Assembly (NCBI RefSeq): GCF_001653235.2 | Contig: NC_035791.1 | Span: 1,054,001-1,118,000 of the forward strand | From: Pochonia chlamydosporia 170 | Lineage: Eukaryota; Ascomycota; Sordariomycetes; Hypocreales; Clavicipitaceae | DNA length: 64,000 nucleotides | Direction of reading: 5' to 3' | Part shown: piece after piece, positions 22,593 through 34,987 of the stretch | Layout: each line of letters starts with the position of its first letter | Position numbering within the stretch: position 1 is the stretch's first letter | The notes under the pieces: generated by a model | The model's input: only the letters and a program-made list of their open reading frames with translations | Databases searched by the model: none | What the model was told of the DNA's origin: nothing | Position numbers and translations under genes: made by a program

Positions 22593-23283
22593 TTTCGATC
22601 CATATAATGCCATACTTTACTGCGTATATTATTTAGTTTGGTTACGCGGCCGATATGGGGACGCCATTTCAGGATATGCAAATAGATATCAATTCATACT
22701 GCTTCCAGGCTCAAACTTGGGCAAATTGCAGCTTCATTTTAATACTGTTAGTGGCTTCTTACTATTCTCGTTCTCACCACCTGCTTTGGATGAAGCGCCT
22801 TTCTTGAATGGCCCAATTCGGCTTGTGGGTCTTGAGGTCATCGTGAAGTGCAGCCTTTCTCCGAACCCTCCGCTCAGCCAATTCATCAACCTTACATTCT
22901 TCAATTGGCATCTGAACGCGACACAGGATATCCTCAGAGGGCCTACACTCACAAATTACACGACAGACAATCGTAAAACCGAGCTGCGCATTACCCACCC
23001 AGCGTGCGCACATGACATGACTGCGCATGCGGCTTCCCGAACCCTACGTCATATCTCAAGAGAGCTGCGACGCTCACCAAGTCAGTCTCAGCATGTATTC
23101 GCTCAATTGACATTTACTGACATTGAAGTAGCCTACAGATCGTATAGTCGCCAATTGACTCCAGTCTCATCTTTAATCCTACGCACAAGCTCAATTTTGG
23201 CAGGGCAATCGACAAGCAGATCATTCACAGTCAGCTCCAAGCACCAACAGCCAAACCCATTTGACATTGGATCGCAAGTCAAA
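22593..23283. other. Spacer upstream of DUF924 gene, with an in-frame open extension
   Basis: No independent gene. The frame of the DUF924 exon stays open leftwards, with an in-frame ATG at 23017. The 89 codons from there to ATG 23284 encode Arg/Ser-rich, mostly non-acidic sequence, so an alternative longer start is possible. Confidence 0.4.
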
Positions 23284-24096
23284 ATGGCCCATACGATAAA
23301 GTCCATCATCACGCCTACGCTTTTGCGCGACATCCAAGACTTCTGGTTCCTCAACTTCACCGCCGAAGCACGCATTGTTTCCGGCCCCGAAAACGTCAAG
23401 AGGTGGTTCATGGGTGGCGAAGCCCTAGACAAAGCATGCGCGTATGCCTCACATTTGAATTTGCGCGTGGCACCATCATAACTCACAAACTACAGTGAAA
23501 AGTTCTTACCGTCGCTCGAAGCCCTCCGAAAAACAGGCGTCACATCCGGCACCGAGATTCTCGACGCCATCGAGCCATCACAGCCATGCGACTGGATGAG
23601 CCTCCTCATTCTTTTGGATCAAATCCCGCGAAACTGCTACCGCGGCACCTCCTCGTCCGTCGTTTTCAACGAATTCGACCCCCTGGCGCGGCAGGTTGCG
23701 CGCGCAGCTATCGCGAGAGGGATTCCGGATCAGGATGCAGAGATTCGATGGCAATTTTCGTACCGGAACTGGTTCTACATGCCACTGATGCACTCGGAGG
23801 ACTTGACGGATCACGAACAGGCTCTTGAGGGGTTTAAAAAGATTGTGCGGGATGTTGAGTCGTTGACGGAGCAGCAGACGACAGAGGGTGCGTACCATGC
23901 CAAGGCGAGGGAGGTGGTGCTGGGAGATGTTGAGGCGGCGAGGAAGATGGCCAAGATGAACTTGGACTTTGAGCAGCTACATTATGATATTATTGAGCGG
24001 TTTGGGAGGTATCCGCATAGGAATAAGGCGTTGGGGAGGGAGGCGACGGGTGAGGAGACGGAGTATTTGGAGAATGGGGGACACACATTTGGGTGA
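23284..24096 (+). CDS. DUF924 family protein
   Basis: Two exons, 23284..23441 and 23496..24096 (intron GTATGC..TACAG), 252 residues. DUF924 hallmarks are the N-terminal IQDFWFLNF and VKRWFMGGEALD, LLILLDQIPRNCYRG, NEFDPLARQVARAAI, and YMPLMHSEDLTDHEQAL. The fold is all-alpha, TPR-like, by family knowledge; the biochemical role is not established. ATG 23284 gives the usual family length. An upstream in-frame ATG at 23017 would add an Arg/Ser-rich extension that could target mitochondria. The C-terminus GRYPHRNKALGREATGEETE is also typical. Confidence 0.88.
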
Positions 24097-25069
24097 TGTC
24101 TGTATTGTACTCATGTATGCGTTCGAATGGGTTAACTTTCGTTGTCTTTGTGAGTTTGTAGTATCATGTTGCAAGGGGGACCGTTGGATTCAATATGGGA
24201 GTCTGTGTATATCGCGTGGGTGTTGAGATGCAAGAATCACGATCCGCAATTGATCAATACACTGAGACACCAGACAATTATTACTAATGGATGTCAAGAA
24301 GCTACATGTGTAAAGATGGCCCGCCTTTTGTCCCTGCAGATTCCAGCTGGGGGCCAGGCCAGAACCAGAAAAGGCCATGGACATGGACGGACCCTTCAAC
24401 CCTGGGGAATCACGGAGATGGTGACGTTGTTGACGAACTGTTTGGATAAATGGCAGGGGAAAGCGACGCGACCTGGCAATTTCAATGTTGACGGAACGAA
24501 TGTGGACAGCAGATCCAGGTTCCACCTTGAATGTCAAGTTGACCTCTTGATGATGATCCATGTCCATCCACTCTGATCTCACCCGCATCCACGGCTCCAT
24601 CATCCCACCCATCCATCCACTCGACATTCATGCTTTCCATTACCCTGCCTCTTGAGCTCGGCCTCATCTCCAGTAAGATTATCCAGCTCAATCACCAGCA
24701 AACCGAATCCCATCCCGCCCATACCTTTCCCCCACTAGCGTCCCCTGTTTCCTGCAGCATCCTATTCCGTCCTCGTCGTCTCCCATTCGGGTCCAGGAAT
24801 CAACAACATTGAACTGACTGACATGAATCCACTCGGGTCGATTGGCGTCCCGGTCCCGTAAACAAAACCAAAACATTCAGAGTTCAGTCGACAAAAACGC
24901 TCGAGCCCAGTTCGGCTTGCCCACCACCACCACCATCTCCATCCATCCAGCCATCTTTCAACTCCACAATACCCCAGACTTTCAACTTTCAACCCTTCAC
25001 CCCAATCCTCCGTACATACCAACACAATCGCATTCCTCCATCTTTTCATCGCGAAACAATCCCACCACA
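24097..25069. other. Intergenic, pyrimidine-rich 5' leader
   Basis: No gene seen. The last ~500 bp are rich in C and T with many CCATCC/CACCAC units, typical of fungal promoters and 5' UTRs, and lead to the ATG at 25070. Confidence 0.45.
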
Positions 25070-25900
25070 ATGGTCAGTACGCGATCCTCCTCCCGCGCCG
25101 ACAGCATCGGCCCCGAGTCGACATCGCCGCCCTCAACACCAACATCCACCTCCCGCAAGCGCAAGTCCGTCACCTCCGCGCCCTCAACCACCACCTCCAC
25201 CCGCCGTCGCGCCCACAAGGCATCCTCATCCGCCTTCGAACACGCACCCACCTTCTGGACCCTCCTCTGGATGGGCATCTCCCTCCCCCTCGTCACCTGG
25301 GACACGGGCTACGTCCTCGGCCGTCCGCACACGATGGAGGGCGGCGCCGCCCACTGGCCGCTCTGGCTGCCCTACAAGCTGTACGGCGAGGTCGACCACA
25401 TCTACGGGTGGAAGGCATTCCGCGCAAACAACGGCTTCACCTCTGCGCAGGGCTTCCTCAACGTCCTCGAGACCTTGATGTACGCCGTGTACTTGTGGCT
25501 GTGGTATTCGCGCGGCGAGGTCACCAGCCAGGGGAGGGTTGTGACGGGTCGCATTGGCGCGTTGGCCGTCTTGATTGGCTTTAGCTCGGCTGTCATGACG
25601 CTGAGCAAGACTGTTCTTTATTGTGGGTGGTGATGCGCCTATTACTGATGGCGTGGCTAATTACTTGACACAGGGGCGAATGAGTACTTTTCGGGCTTTG
25701 ACAACATTGGCCATAATAACCCTATTGATTTGATCTTTCTCTGGATTATTCCCAAGTATGTGCACAATCGCGACGGCTTGTCTCTCCAGCTAACCTGTGA
25801 CAGTGGCGCATGGCTCGTCGGCTCCGCATACATGATCTGGTCCATGGGCGCCGAAATCCTCGACGGTCTAGAGGCTGCTTCCCATGCTAAGAAGGAATAA
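25070..25900 (+). CDS. Multi-pass membrane protein, possibly EXPERA-like
   Basis: Three exons, 25070..25622, 25674..25755 and 25804..25900, 243 residues. A ~60-residue Ser/Thr/Arg-rich cytosolic leader with basic runs (RKRKS, RRRAHK) precedes four to five hydrophobic helices starting at FWTLLWMGISLPLVTWDTGY. The loop WPYK-like stretch LWLPYKLYGEVDHIYGW and the last helix NGAWLVGSAYMIWSMGAEIL are probably conserved family elements. The C-terminus SHAKKE carries a KKE, close to a dilysine ER-retrieval signal but not in the strict KKxx position. Topology recalls EXPERA/emopamil-binding proteins, which bind sterols in the ER, but no catalytic residue set is certain. The call is a conserved fungal membrane protein. 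Confidence 0.72.
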
Positions 25901-26512
25901 AACTCCTACTTACCAAATATGGAGCGAATGAAACCACAAGTGTTGACTGGTAGGAAGGCGTGACATAGACATTCGCATACTTGACAACACAGAAACAGGA
26001 GGAACCAGTTTATCCAGGACAAATAAATACGCAGAAAAAGGGTGGTGGCCATTGGACCTTGGCTCAGGGCCATGCAACACGGAGACAGCATTGGACGGAG
26101 ACATGTATTATGCTTTTTACGGAATACCCCCGTTTGTTATGAATTAGAATTGTTTGCTATCAACGTTGCGCCTGCTTGCTGCCAGTGCTCAAAAAATGAT
26201 GCGCAAACTATGAGGATCCAGGTTTTGTTCTGTCCCTGAATGTATGAGCCCAAAATGACCAAAACCATGTCATCGTAACCTATATTTTTTTTCCGTAGAG
26301 GAATGTCTGTAACATGTATGCGCCTGCGTTCGTGTATGCCCGCACACTGGGTATCAATCGACAGAAAAGAAAAGGAAAAAGATAACAAAAAGAAACAAAC
26401 GATGATTGGGTGTGCCCAAGATGTGTGACGACAAAAAGAGATGGCAATGAATGCTGCCTTTTCTTCACGCTGGCATAAGCGCACGATTCTTGTAAATACC
26501 GTCCCATAATTT
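25901..26512. other. Convergent spacer
   Basis: 3' flanks of the membrane-protein gene and of the minus-strand low-complexity gene. A purine-rich run (~26355-26400) is visible. No gene. Confidence 0.5.
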
Positions 26513-29317
26513 TCACCGAACTTCAGTCAATCCCCCCAAATCCGCATACTGCTCCCACGCATGCGCTGCATCCCCATCCGCACACTTCCCATCGAGAAAA
26601 GCCTGCATGGCCGTCCAATCACTCGAGTCTCGCGACAAAACGTACGGCTCCTCATCAATGTCATCCTCCCGAATGGGCAGTGGCATCGAACGACTTTGCG
26701 GGATGGACGTGTTCCTCTTCAAATCAGTCGCCATGTGGCGCGTGTTTGCAAAGATGCTACGGCGTTCGTTGTCGACAAACTGGCCGAATGCCTTGGCGGC
26801 GAAGCTATACCCTTCCAGGGCGGAGCTGATGGGTCGTCGTTTGAGGGAGTTGGGTCTGGAGCGCATGTTGGATGATACTGCTGGACTGGGACTAGGGGAT
26901 ATATCTTGGTGACTCCATCGGCGGGTTTTGGGCGGTACGTCGACGGGTGAATCGGGCAGGATGGGAGAGTTGAGTGACGATTCTGGCGTTTCTGTTGAAC
27001 TTGCGCAGCTGGGTACTGTGCTGATGTTGCTTGAGCCTGTTTCTGATGCCGTGGATGCGCTCCTACCGACGTCTGCTGGTGGTGGCGGCGACGACGACGG
27101 TGCCGGTGGTGGCGGTGGTGGTGGTGGTGGTGGTTGTGCTCGAGTCTCTACATGGACGTCGTTTGTGCCGTTGCCATACCCATGGACTACAATCTCGTGA
27201 TAGAGAGGCTTGCTGGACGTGACGGGGGTGGGAGGAGCTGATGCAGGCGTGGCCCCCTGTTTGAGTCGTCGTACCGACTTGCGAAGCGTGGAACTCCGGC
27301 GCAAGACCTGCTTGAAAGAGCTGGTCCGCGATAATGTTGCTGGAGCCTCAGCTGATGGTGGGAGAGACGCCCTTCGTGATCTTGGCGGAGGCGTGTCCTC
27401 TTTGTGAGTTAGCGCAAAATAGTCGATATCTGGTTTAATCTCAAACTTTTCAGTAGTGGGAGGTCTCTCCACGGTAGGAAGCTCCGTGAGACGATTCAAC
27501 GCTGGCTCGGTCTGGCTGCGAATTAAACCCCCTGTGCGGTTCGCATGCTGCCATGGTGGTAATGTGTCCTTTGCAATAGACACCAAGTATTCCGCTTTTG
27601 AATCATCCTGTACACCGTCTGGTCTCTGGGTAGCATACTGCAGGACCTGGTGAACTGCGTATATCAAAATCCACCTAACCTTGCGTCCATCTACCAGCGA
27701 TATCCTCTCATGCTTATCGATCTTTTTTGAACCTGTTGCACAGTCCTCTTCAAATTTCCTGTACGCGCGAACCAAGCTATTCTGGAATGAATCATCTTTC
27801 CAATTCGACGCATTGACCAGAGCGGCGTGTTCCAATTTGCGCTCATCGGCCCGTTGTTTCGGGCCACGCGGAAACCATGACACACGTCTGCTGCGAGTTT
27901 GCTGATCTACTTGCGGGAGCCGGGGGAGCGGGTGCTTCATGGGCTCAAACCCGCTGTGCGTATCAAAAGATTGGACAAGTTGCAAGGTGCAGATGCCGCC
28001 CACGGCGACCGACGGCAGAGCTTTATGCGAGCTGTATGCTTCGTCAACCAAGAGGCCGTACAGAGATGTAAAGTCCCTCGCCATGGCGCGGAATATCGAG
28101 CCACTAAATGAACTCGGAGGATAGTAGCCCAGTCTGGTGCTGTAAAACGAAAGCAGGAAGCTTCTGAAACGCTCCAGGTGAGCTCGAAGGCCAATGGGGA
28201 TGCCAATTTGAGTCTCCGACAGCTCCTGGTCAAGAAAGTTGTTCAGCATTGCTGACGCCTTTTCTATGCGAGCCTTCAACTCGTTTTCGCTGTCGTGGAT
28301 AAGCTGCCTCGTTGCGAAGCTGATGTGCTGCGTCTTGTTAGCCCCATGCTGCAAAGTGCCCATCCGCCACAAAGATAATGGAGGGAATGACATCAAATGG
28401 CGTCAGGCCTACAACGTACCTGAAATTCGGCTCCATGGGAAAGCCTCTCTCTTATCCCCACGCAATGTGCCAGGGCTTGAAGATACAGGTCTCTCCAGCG
28501 AAACGTCTCGGCTACATGTAAAACAGCCAAGGCATGATCCGGCTGGCCAGCCAAGCACAGATAGCCCTCTTCATCGAGATATTCCAGAATGTCCGCCGTA
28601 TTGTTCACCTTTCCGGGGGACCGATACTCGTGCATGCTGTTCAACAACTCGATTATGGCTCCACCGAGGGTTTCCCCAACAAGCGAGCGCCGAAGAATCC
28701 ACGCGAAAAAGTTTCGAGTCGACAATTGATGCTGTCGGACTTGCTTTTTGTCCGCATTTTGTGGTGCTGGTATGTAAAGCTCAACAATTCCTTTCGGGTT
28801 TGCTCGGTACCATTTCTGGATCTCATTTGGAGTACGAGGCGGTCTCAGACCGCGTTCGCCGGGATTGCATACCAGGAACCGCTATCAACGGGAAGCATCT
28901 GTTGGAGAGGAGTAAAGAAAAGGGTAATTTGAACGCTGCTGTTTTCGATGGATTTCGACTCTTGCCGTTCTCGCTGCTATGCAGATATATCAAACAATTC
29001 CCATTGCGTGTCCAGAGCTCATAGTCCTGCGGCAACAACAAGGTCAGCCCACATCACCTGCACTGCAGCAGCAGCTCGAGGTGCGTACGGCAAGTACAAC
29101 AACAAAAGATGCAATGAAGGCGGCGGATAACAGGTCATACCTTTCGTAGGCCATCCCAAGGCGTGTCGGTACGTCTTGCTCCATCCCATCTCTTCAATCT
29201 ATAGCCCGATGGAGTAGACCCCAGACTTGTGACATTATGGTGGGAGCTGTTGTTTCCACGGCTTTGGCGGGTGCTCGATTTTGGGGCAGTGCTTGCCGTG
29301 GAACGTGTTGAAGGCAT
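26513..29317 (-). CDS. Large low-complexity conserved fungal protein of unknown function
   Basis: Proposed exons 29141..29317, 28880..29026, 28420..28815 and 26513..28348, all phase 0, giving 851 residues. The N-terminal ~300 residues are folded-looking: DYELWTRNGNCLIYL, VELYIPAPQNADKKQ, STRNFFAWILRRSLVGETLGG and a helical region ending near WILIYAVHQVLQYATQRP. I recall similar uncharacterised ascomycete proteins with this order. The C-terminal half is disordered: Ser/Pro/Arg-rich, with a run of ten Pro followed by a second Pro-rich run, suitable for SH3 or profilin binding. The exon 2-3 junction uses an unusual GTTCCT donor (intron 28816..28879); the alternative is a frameshift there. No enzyme motif is seen. 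Confidence 0.72.
27076..27134. repeat. GGT-type triplet repeat coding poly-proline
   Basis: Plus-strand GGT/GGC triplets, that is ACC/GCC/CCA on the coding strand, encode the Pro run of the low-complexity protein. Such a tract is prone to length change by slippage. Confidence 0.7.
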
Positions 29318-31800
29318 GATATTCCGAGGGACGAATTGCCTCGATTCCGGCTTTGGTCGACTGTGAAATACGCAATGAGTCGTAGTTGAATACAGCAGTT
29401 ACTGTATGAAACGGGAGCCAACCCTGAAGGCTTATTTGGCAAGTTGGGAGTTCGTCGTAGCCCAGCTCGACGCCATTGTACCTTGCCTTGGTTCTTTTTT
29501 GCTTTACAACTCCTCGCTTGCAAAACTTTCCAATGCAATGGAACCGTCCCAGGTCAATGTCATCAACCCACGGTGCAAACGTCGGCAATCTGGGGAACCG
29601 AAGGAGAAGGTCAGGAAGCCGTGGTCCGAGAACACTCCAGACTCCTTGGCGAGATGGTCAAACCGCCGCCAACGAGGGACCGGCAATTGAGCCAGTTTTA
29701 TCAGGGAGATTTGCTTTCCATTTTCGAGCTGGGCACCCAAGGACGTGGTCCCAATTAAGCCCACCTTCAGCTAGTGCAAATGTCGTTGGTCGGAATTCGT
29801 CTGTCGTCAACAAGGGGAATCATGATGCCCATGTCCAGCCCATGCAAGTCTCTGAGGTCCCGGCCCACTGCATCTAGCGTCTAATGAGCCACTGAGATAT
29901 TGGATTGGACCTCACCCTTGTTACTAATGCCGTTTGTATGTATGTACAATTCCCAAACCAATGCGAGTGATACTCGTAGTCATAGAATGTTGCAGATGTC
30001 ATGCGTTGGCAAACAAGGTTTTGGATACTCCGTAGATACTGTGCCTTGGTCGTCGTTCGGCCGTAGAGGAAGAAGCAATTCTGACCCAACTTCTCAATGA
30101 TCTACAACGGCTTCCCTTCCCTTTCCACTTTGCCTCTGACTTTGTCGAAAGAACCCAAGACCACCAGCGTCGTCCCTCCCGTTGCAAATACCTCGTTCTG
30201 TCTGAGAAACCGCCCCGTTCACAAACCTGGCACCGATTGCAGGGGTGAGCTTGATGAGCTGTTTGGCGCTAGTTCAATATTGAGCTCCCAATCTGTCAAG
30301 TGGCATTCTTTGTGTGGAGTATCTTGGGGAGCACAATGCCGGCTTGGACGGAAGCACCACTTTGTCCTACGTTTCGTCATGGCCGTGTCACCATGCAAGC
30401 CGCGAAGGTTATTTCCAGTATCCAATATGGCGTAGCATTTTGTGCAGAGTCAAAATATGACAGAGCTGCAGTATGCTACGGCCTCTGAGTCGAAAAGGAA
30501 GGGAAACTTTGATGGCATCTCGGTGAAAGCCACTTCAGAGATTTGACATCGCACCCAGGCTGTGTTCCAAAAGTGACTCAAGCCTGCTAGCCGGGGTTGA
30601 CCAGAAACACATCCAAAGCCAGATGATGATGGTGCCACATGGGGGCCACTTTGGCCGGTATGAGCCAAGGCGAGCTGAACATAGCCAAACTAGGCGCCGC
30701 ATCTCATTTCCCATTGCTACACCATGCGTTATTAGTGGGATGAGTAGCGCTGAGCACATTGGAAACGTCACCTAGCTGTTTCTAGGTGTGTTGCGGCCGT
30801 GGACCTCCGATGCACTCTCTCGCTTCATCAGACACGACATCCCTCATGAATACGGAGTAAGCTGGGATCAATTGATTTCCTTAGCATCCCCATACTGATG
30901 CATGTGGCTTGATTCTCTCGCCTACACTCCGGAATCGCCAGCGATCGATTGCTGGGATATGGTCATTTCACCGACAACTCCATGAAATGAAAGGAGACCA
31001 GGGATGCTGCAAGTCTGGCTTCCTCCTGCCACAGCGAGACAAGTATTGACTGATCGGAGTGGCCAGCACATCCACGCATAGAACCGTCACGCCTTCAGGC
31101 ATAAACTCGTTGCGGTGTGAGAATCCCAAGAGGCACCATCCTAACGACTTACGCCGACTTCCTCAAAACACTGTGCGGCCCAGTATTGCTGGCTACAGAC
31201 ACAACTAAGGTCTGTTTAGCTCAAAGAGGTCAAATTGTTTCTGATGTTGTTCATAAGTGTTAAACATTCCGCCGCTGGGTCGTGTCTCCTGTCAGAAAGT
31301 TTGAGCTTCTCGTGGGTCAAAGCCGATTTTCTCGCATGTCAATGTAAGTGTTTTTTGCATGACTTGGCGCCTGCATCGGGCACCAACAGGCAGGTAAATT
31401 GTTGTTGAGAGGCAAATATTAGCGGAATTGTTTGGTCAATGGGACTCGTCGCGATACGCAAAGCCTGCAAAACATGGTAAACAAAACGTCATCATGAGAT
31501 CAAGACGGAAGTATTTGTCTAGTGTCGAGATTCTGATCGTCGCTGTCACTATACGTGATATGCAAGGCGGAGATGATGATAAGCGCCGGAATCGGTTCGT
31601 GGGATCCAGGCACAGAGCTCCATTCCCACGGTCACCTGATTGGACGCTCACCGAGCTCACCCGTACTCACCACCTTGCCGTTCTCGGTGGAGGTACGGGG
31701 AACCCTGAGCTCGAATTGGTGTGTCGCAGACTTCGCGAAGGCCCAAAATGACAACGACCTCATCGTTGACACCCACTCACGCCAGCGATGAGTGTCAGAT
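29318..31800. other. Intergenic region with divergent promoters
   Basis: About 2.5 kb between the minus-strand low-complexity gene and the plus-strand dynactin gene. Two TACTCCGTA-type motifs lie at 30026-30034 and 30851-30859. Open frames around 29404-29760 and 30450-30771 lack any recognisable motif. Confidence 0.45.
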
Positions 31801-33556
31801 ATGGCGCGCTCAACTCCGTACACATACATTCAATGTCCATGTTCAGATCAATCGGCGACCGATAGCGGCAATGGTTCCGGCAACGAGGGCCTAGATGATG
31901 ACGAACGAACTTTCGATCCACGATCACCGCGATCAAACTACAGCTTGTACCCTCTCGAGCATCTCCTGTACTGCGAGGATTGCCAACAGATCCGCTGTCC
32001 GAGATGTGTTACGGAAGAGACCGTGACATACTATTGCCCAAACTGCTTGTTTGAAGTCCCTAGTAGCAACCTCCGCAGCGAAGGCAACAGGTATGGCTGA
32101 TGATCCCAGAATCGAGCACTCAATCCCGAAGCTAACAATATGTTCAAGATGCACCAGGAGTTGCTATCAATGCCCAGTGTGTATTGGACCGCTACAGGTT
32201 GGTGCAATACAACCAACCTCTGATGCCAATCTGCTCGCTCCGGAGGGGCAACCAAGCTCAGCCGGTGGCCCGTATGCACTCTTTTGCCAGTATTGTAACT
32301 GGTCTTCTACCGAAATTGGAATCGAGTTCGAACGACCGAGCGGTATACATTCACAGCTTGGCAAGTTGAATAATGGCGGTACACCAAAAATTACCATGAA
32401 AGACGTCAAGGAGCGACGGAAAGAGAACCCAGATGAGCCACCGTTTCCAGACGATGAGATGGACCACGATTTACAGTTTACAAGTTTGAAGGCATTTTAC
32501 CAAGAGCAACTAGCAGATGCAAACACCTCTCTCGGCGGTATGCCGTTACACGATAACATAGGATTCTCGTCACCGGCCGCTTTGTCGAGGATAATGTCAC
32601 TATACACTGGTCGAGGGCATCCAGGACGCATGCAACAAGGCCCAGCTGATATTGTGCGGGAAGCATTGAGCTCCGAGGAGGGCCTCAAGCTAACCCAGTT
32701 GGATGAGTCTAGCATGATCAAGAAGTTGACCCACCAGGGGTGGAATGCGACTACGTCTGCAGAACAGCGCGAGCATCAAGCTACTCCGGGACGCTTTCAG
32801 GATGATTTGCGTCCCATACCATATCTTCTCCGGACCAAACGCTCTAAGCGTTGTCCTGCATGTCGTCATATCATCTCCAAACCCGAGAGCAAAGTCACAT
32901 CTACGAGATTTAAAATTCGGTTGGTCGCCAAGTCGTATATCCCAAACATCACGATTCGCCCGATGAACCCAACTGCAGAGCCCGTGCCAGTCACCTCTCG
33001 CCCTGCCATCAACGAAGAGGCTCCGCTGAAACCGTTGAAACCATATCAATATATTCTCACGTTCAAGAACCCTCTCTTTGAAAACATAAAAGTGACGCTT
33101 GCAACCCCAAATACTACACCGGGGAGATTTGCCAGCAAAGTCACCGTATTGTGTCCGGAGTTCGAAGTTGACGCGAACACCGACATGTGGGACGATGCCT
33201 TGAAGGATGATGGACGAGACAAGAGTCGCAAAGGGGATGAAAGGGCCGGCCAGGGAGAAGCGGCAAAGATTTGGCAACGGGGGCGCAATTGGGTCAGCAT
33301 CATACTCGAGGTGATACCAGCATCCCTACGACCAGAGCATCAAACCTTACTCGGCAAAGACCAGGACGAAGTCGACGATAGTCCCTTGAAGGAAGATGAG
33401 GACATCTTGGAAATACCCATGTTTGTACGGATGGAGTGGGAGGCAGATGTCCAACACGAGATGGGCAGCGCCCCTGGAAAAGACAAGGAGGCTAGAGAGA
33501 AGAGGGAACTAGCATATTGGTGTGTTCTCGGCGTAGGACGCATCAGTCACGAATGA
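31801..33556 (+). CDS. Dynactin subunit 4 (p62)
   Basis: Two exons, 31801..32090 and 32149..33556 (intron GTATGG..TCAAG), 565 residues. The N-terminus carries the p62 Cys clusters: LLYCEDCQQIRCPRC, YYCPNCLFEVP, CYQCPVC, then FCQYCNWSS, and CPACRH near residue 335. These form the RING-like/zinc-binding part that holds p62 in the dynactin pointed-end complex. The C-terminal half has beta-rich stretches (RFKIRLVAKSYIPNITI, YQYILTFKNPLFENIKVTL) as in other p62 proteins. Dynactin couples dynein to cargo on microtubules, important in hyphal nuclear migration. The ATG at 31801 is the first; the ORF upstream begins with a non-ATG codon. The 3' end faces the eS7 gene 270 bp away. Confidence 0.92.
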
Positions 33557-33826
33557 TAAAGCACAGCATAGATAGACCCAGATACCCCGAGAAAAAGTAG
33601 TTTTGTATGGGCACGACAACAAGTGGCCGAGTGATTGATCAATAGATATCATGAAGCAGCCTGTATCATTATCAAGCTACCTTAAGAATCATTAAGACGC
33701 CAAAAGTCCCATTTTTTGTTTGACCAACCAACAAATTGTGACAGAAACTATGCCCCAGCATTCCTCCCGAACCCCAAAGACTGCCATGCCAATCCAATGC
33801 TAACACAAATCCCACTTTTTCAGAGT
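33557..33826. terminator. Convergent 3' spacer of dynactin p62 and eS7
   Basis: A 270-bp AT-rich spacer shared by two converging genes, so both poly(A) sites must lie here. No stem-loop stands out. Confidence 0.4.
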
Positions 33827-34818
33827 TTAGAGATCAGCATTGCCGGTCTGGGGGAACTCAAAGTTCACGTTGCGGCCAGTAAGGCGGCGGTAAACCTCGG
33901 CGTAGGTGTCGAGTCTGTAGTCAACACCGACGCGCTCCTTCTCGTCAAGGACAACCTTGAGGAGCTTGCTGCCGTCCTCCTTGGTGCGGATGCGCTTGCC
34001 AACAATCTCGACAGGGAAGCAGAGATCGGCCAGGATGGCATCGTGGACAGCAGTCAGAGTGCGGGAACGGGGACGCTTCTGCTTCTGGGTGTTGCGGGAG
34101 CGAGCAGAGCGCTTGGGGCGGGGCAGGATGCGTCGCGAGGCGAGGATCAAGACATGGCGGTCAGAGAACTTCTTCTCGAGCTCACGGGTCAGGCTGCGGC
34201 GAATTAGTTTTGATTCATGCCCGCTCGTGGACAAAGTCTAGAAACTTACCGCTGCTGAACACGGTGGAAGCCCTGCAGGGAAGGGACGGGGACAAAGATG
34301 ACAACAGCCTTCTTGCCGTGGCCAACTTCGATCTAATCAAGACCCAAAGTCAGCATGCGAGCTCCAGGACATAGCCTTGGACCGCTTCCCGTCCTGTTCC
34401 AGAAGTCAATTGTACGCTGGCTTCGGCGAGCGTCCCCAAACGAAGGTAGCAAAGAGTTTTTGGTATCAGACTATTTCTAGTCTGGTACCGTTGTCTGTAT
34501 CCCAACTCTTTCTCGCAACCTGGGGGAAGTCTCGCATCGCTTCGTCATATTTCAGAGGACGCTCGTCGTAGCCATTGTATAGTTTTCTTTTGGGAACAGG
34601 ATCTCGAAAGGCGACTAGGCCGGAAATCTAGTTTCATTGTATGTTCATGTTCTCACCTCGCGGGCAGAGACGAACTGCAGAGGTCGCAGGGCAACCTTGA
34701 GGTCGGCAGTGTTGGTCTCGAGATCGTAGAGAGCCTGAGCAATGCTCTGCTCAAGCTCGGAGGGGTTCTGCCGCGAAGGGCTGTTGGGGGCGATCTTGTT
34801 CTGGGCCTGGGCGCTCAT
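33827..34818 (-). CDS. RPS7: 40S ribosomal protein eS7
   Basis: Three exons, 34657..34818, 34250..34332 and 33827..34193, 203 residues, the normal eS7 length. Recognisable segments are [60 protein letters not shown] and [20 protein letters not shown]. eS7 is a small-subunit protein needed for 18S rRNA processing. The first intron is 324 nt, long for this window, and contains a 12-bp hairpin (34462-34489). The start is fixed by ATG 34818 with the standard [13 protein letters not shown] leader. Confidence 0.96.
34462..34489. other. Hairpin in eS7 intron 1
   Basis: GGTATCAGACTA and TAGTCTGGTACC flank a TTTC loop on the plus strand. Read as eS7 pre-mRNA the loop is GAAA, a GNRA tetraloop, with one C/A mismatch in a 12-bp stem. 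It could aid splicing or hide a small RNA; no C/D or H/ACA box was recognised. Confidence 0.5.
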
Positions 34819-34987
34819 CTTGACTGGTGGTGCACAACGATGATGGTGAGGACAGCCGTGGTGAGAATGGTTCAGAAGTTTTGCGCAATTGGAACGGTCG
34901 CTAAATTGGGGTTTTCGTGCCCTGACTGAAGTGGGGCAATTTTTGCGGAACTTTTTGTGTGAGATCACGTGATGACGGGCTTGCTGG

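Noticed and set aside
22537..23016. Open frame extending left from the DUF924 exon
   Set aside because: It overlaps the last exon of the transporter and its spacer; only the part from ATG 23017 deserves mention.
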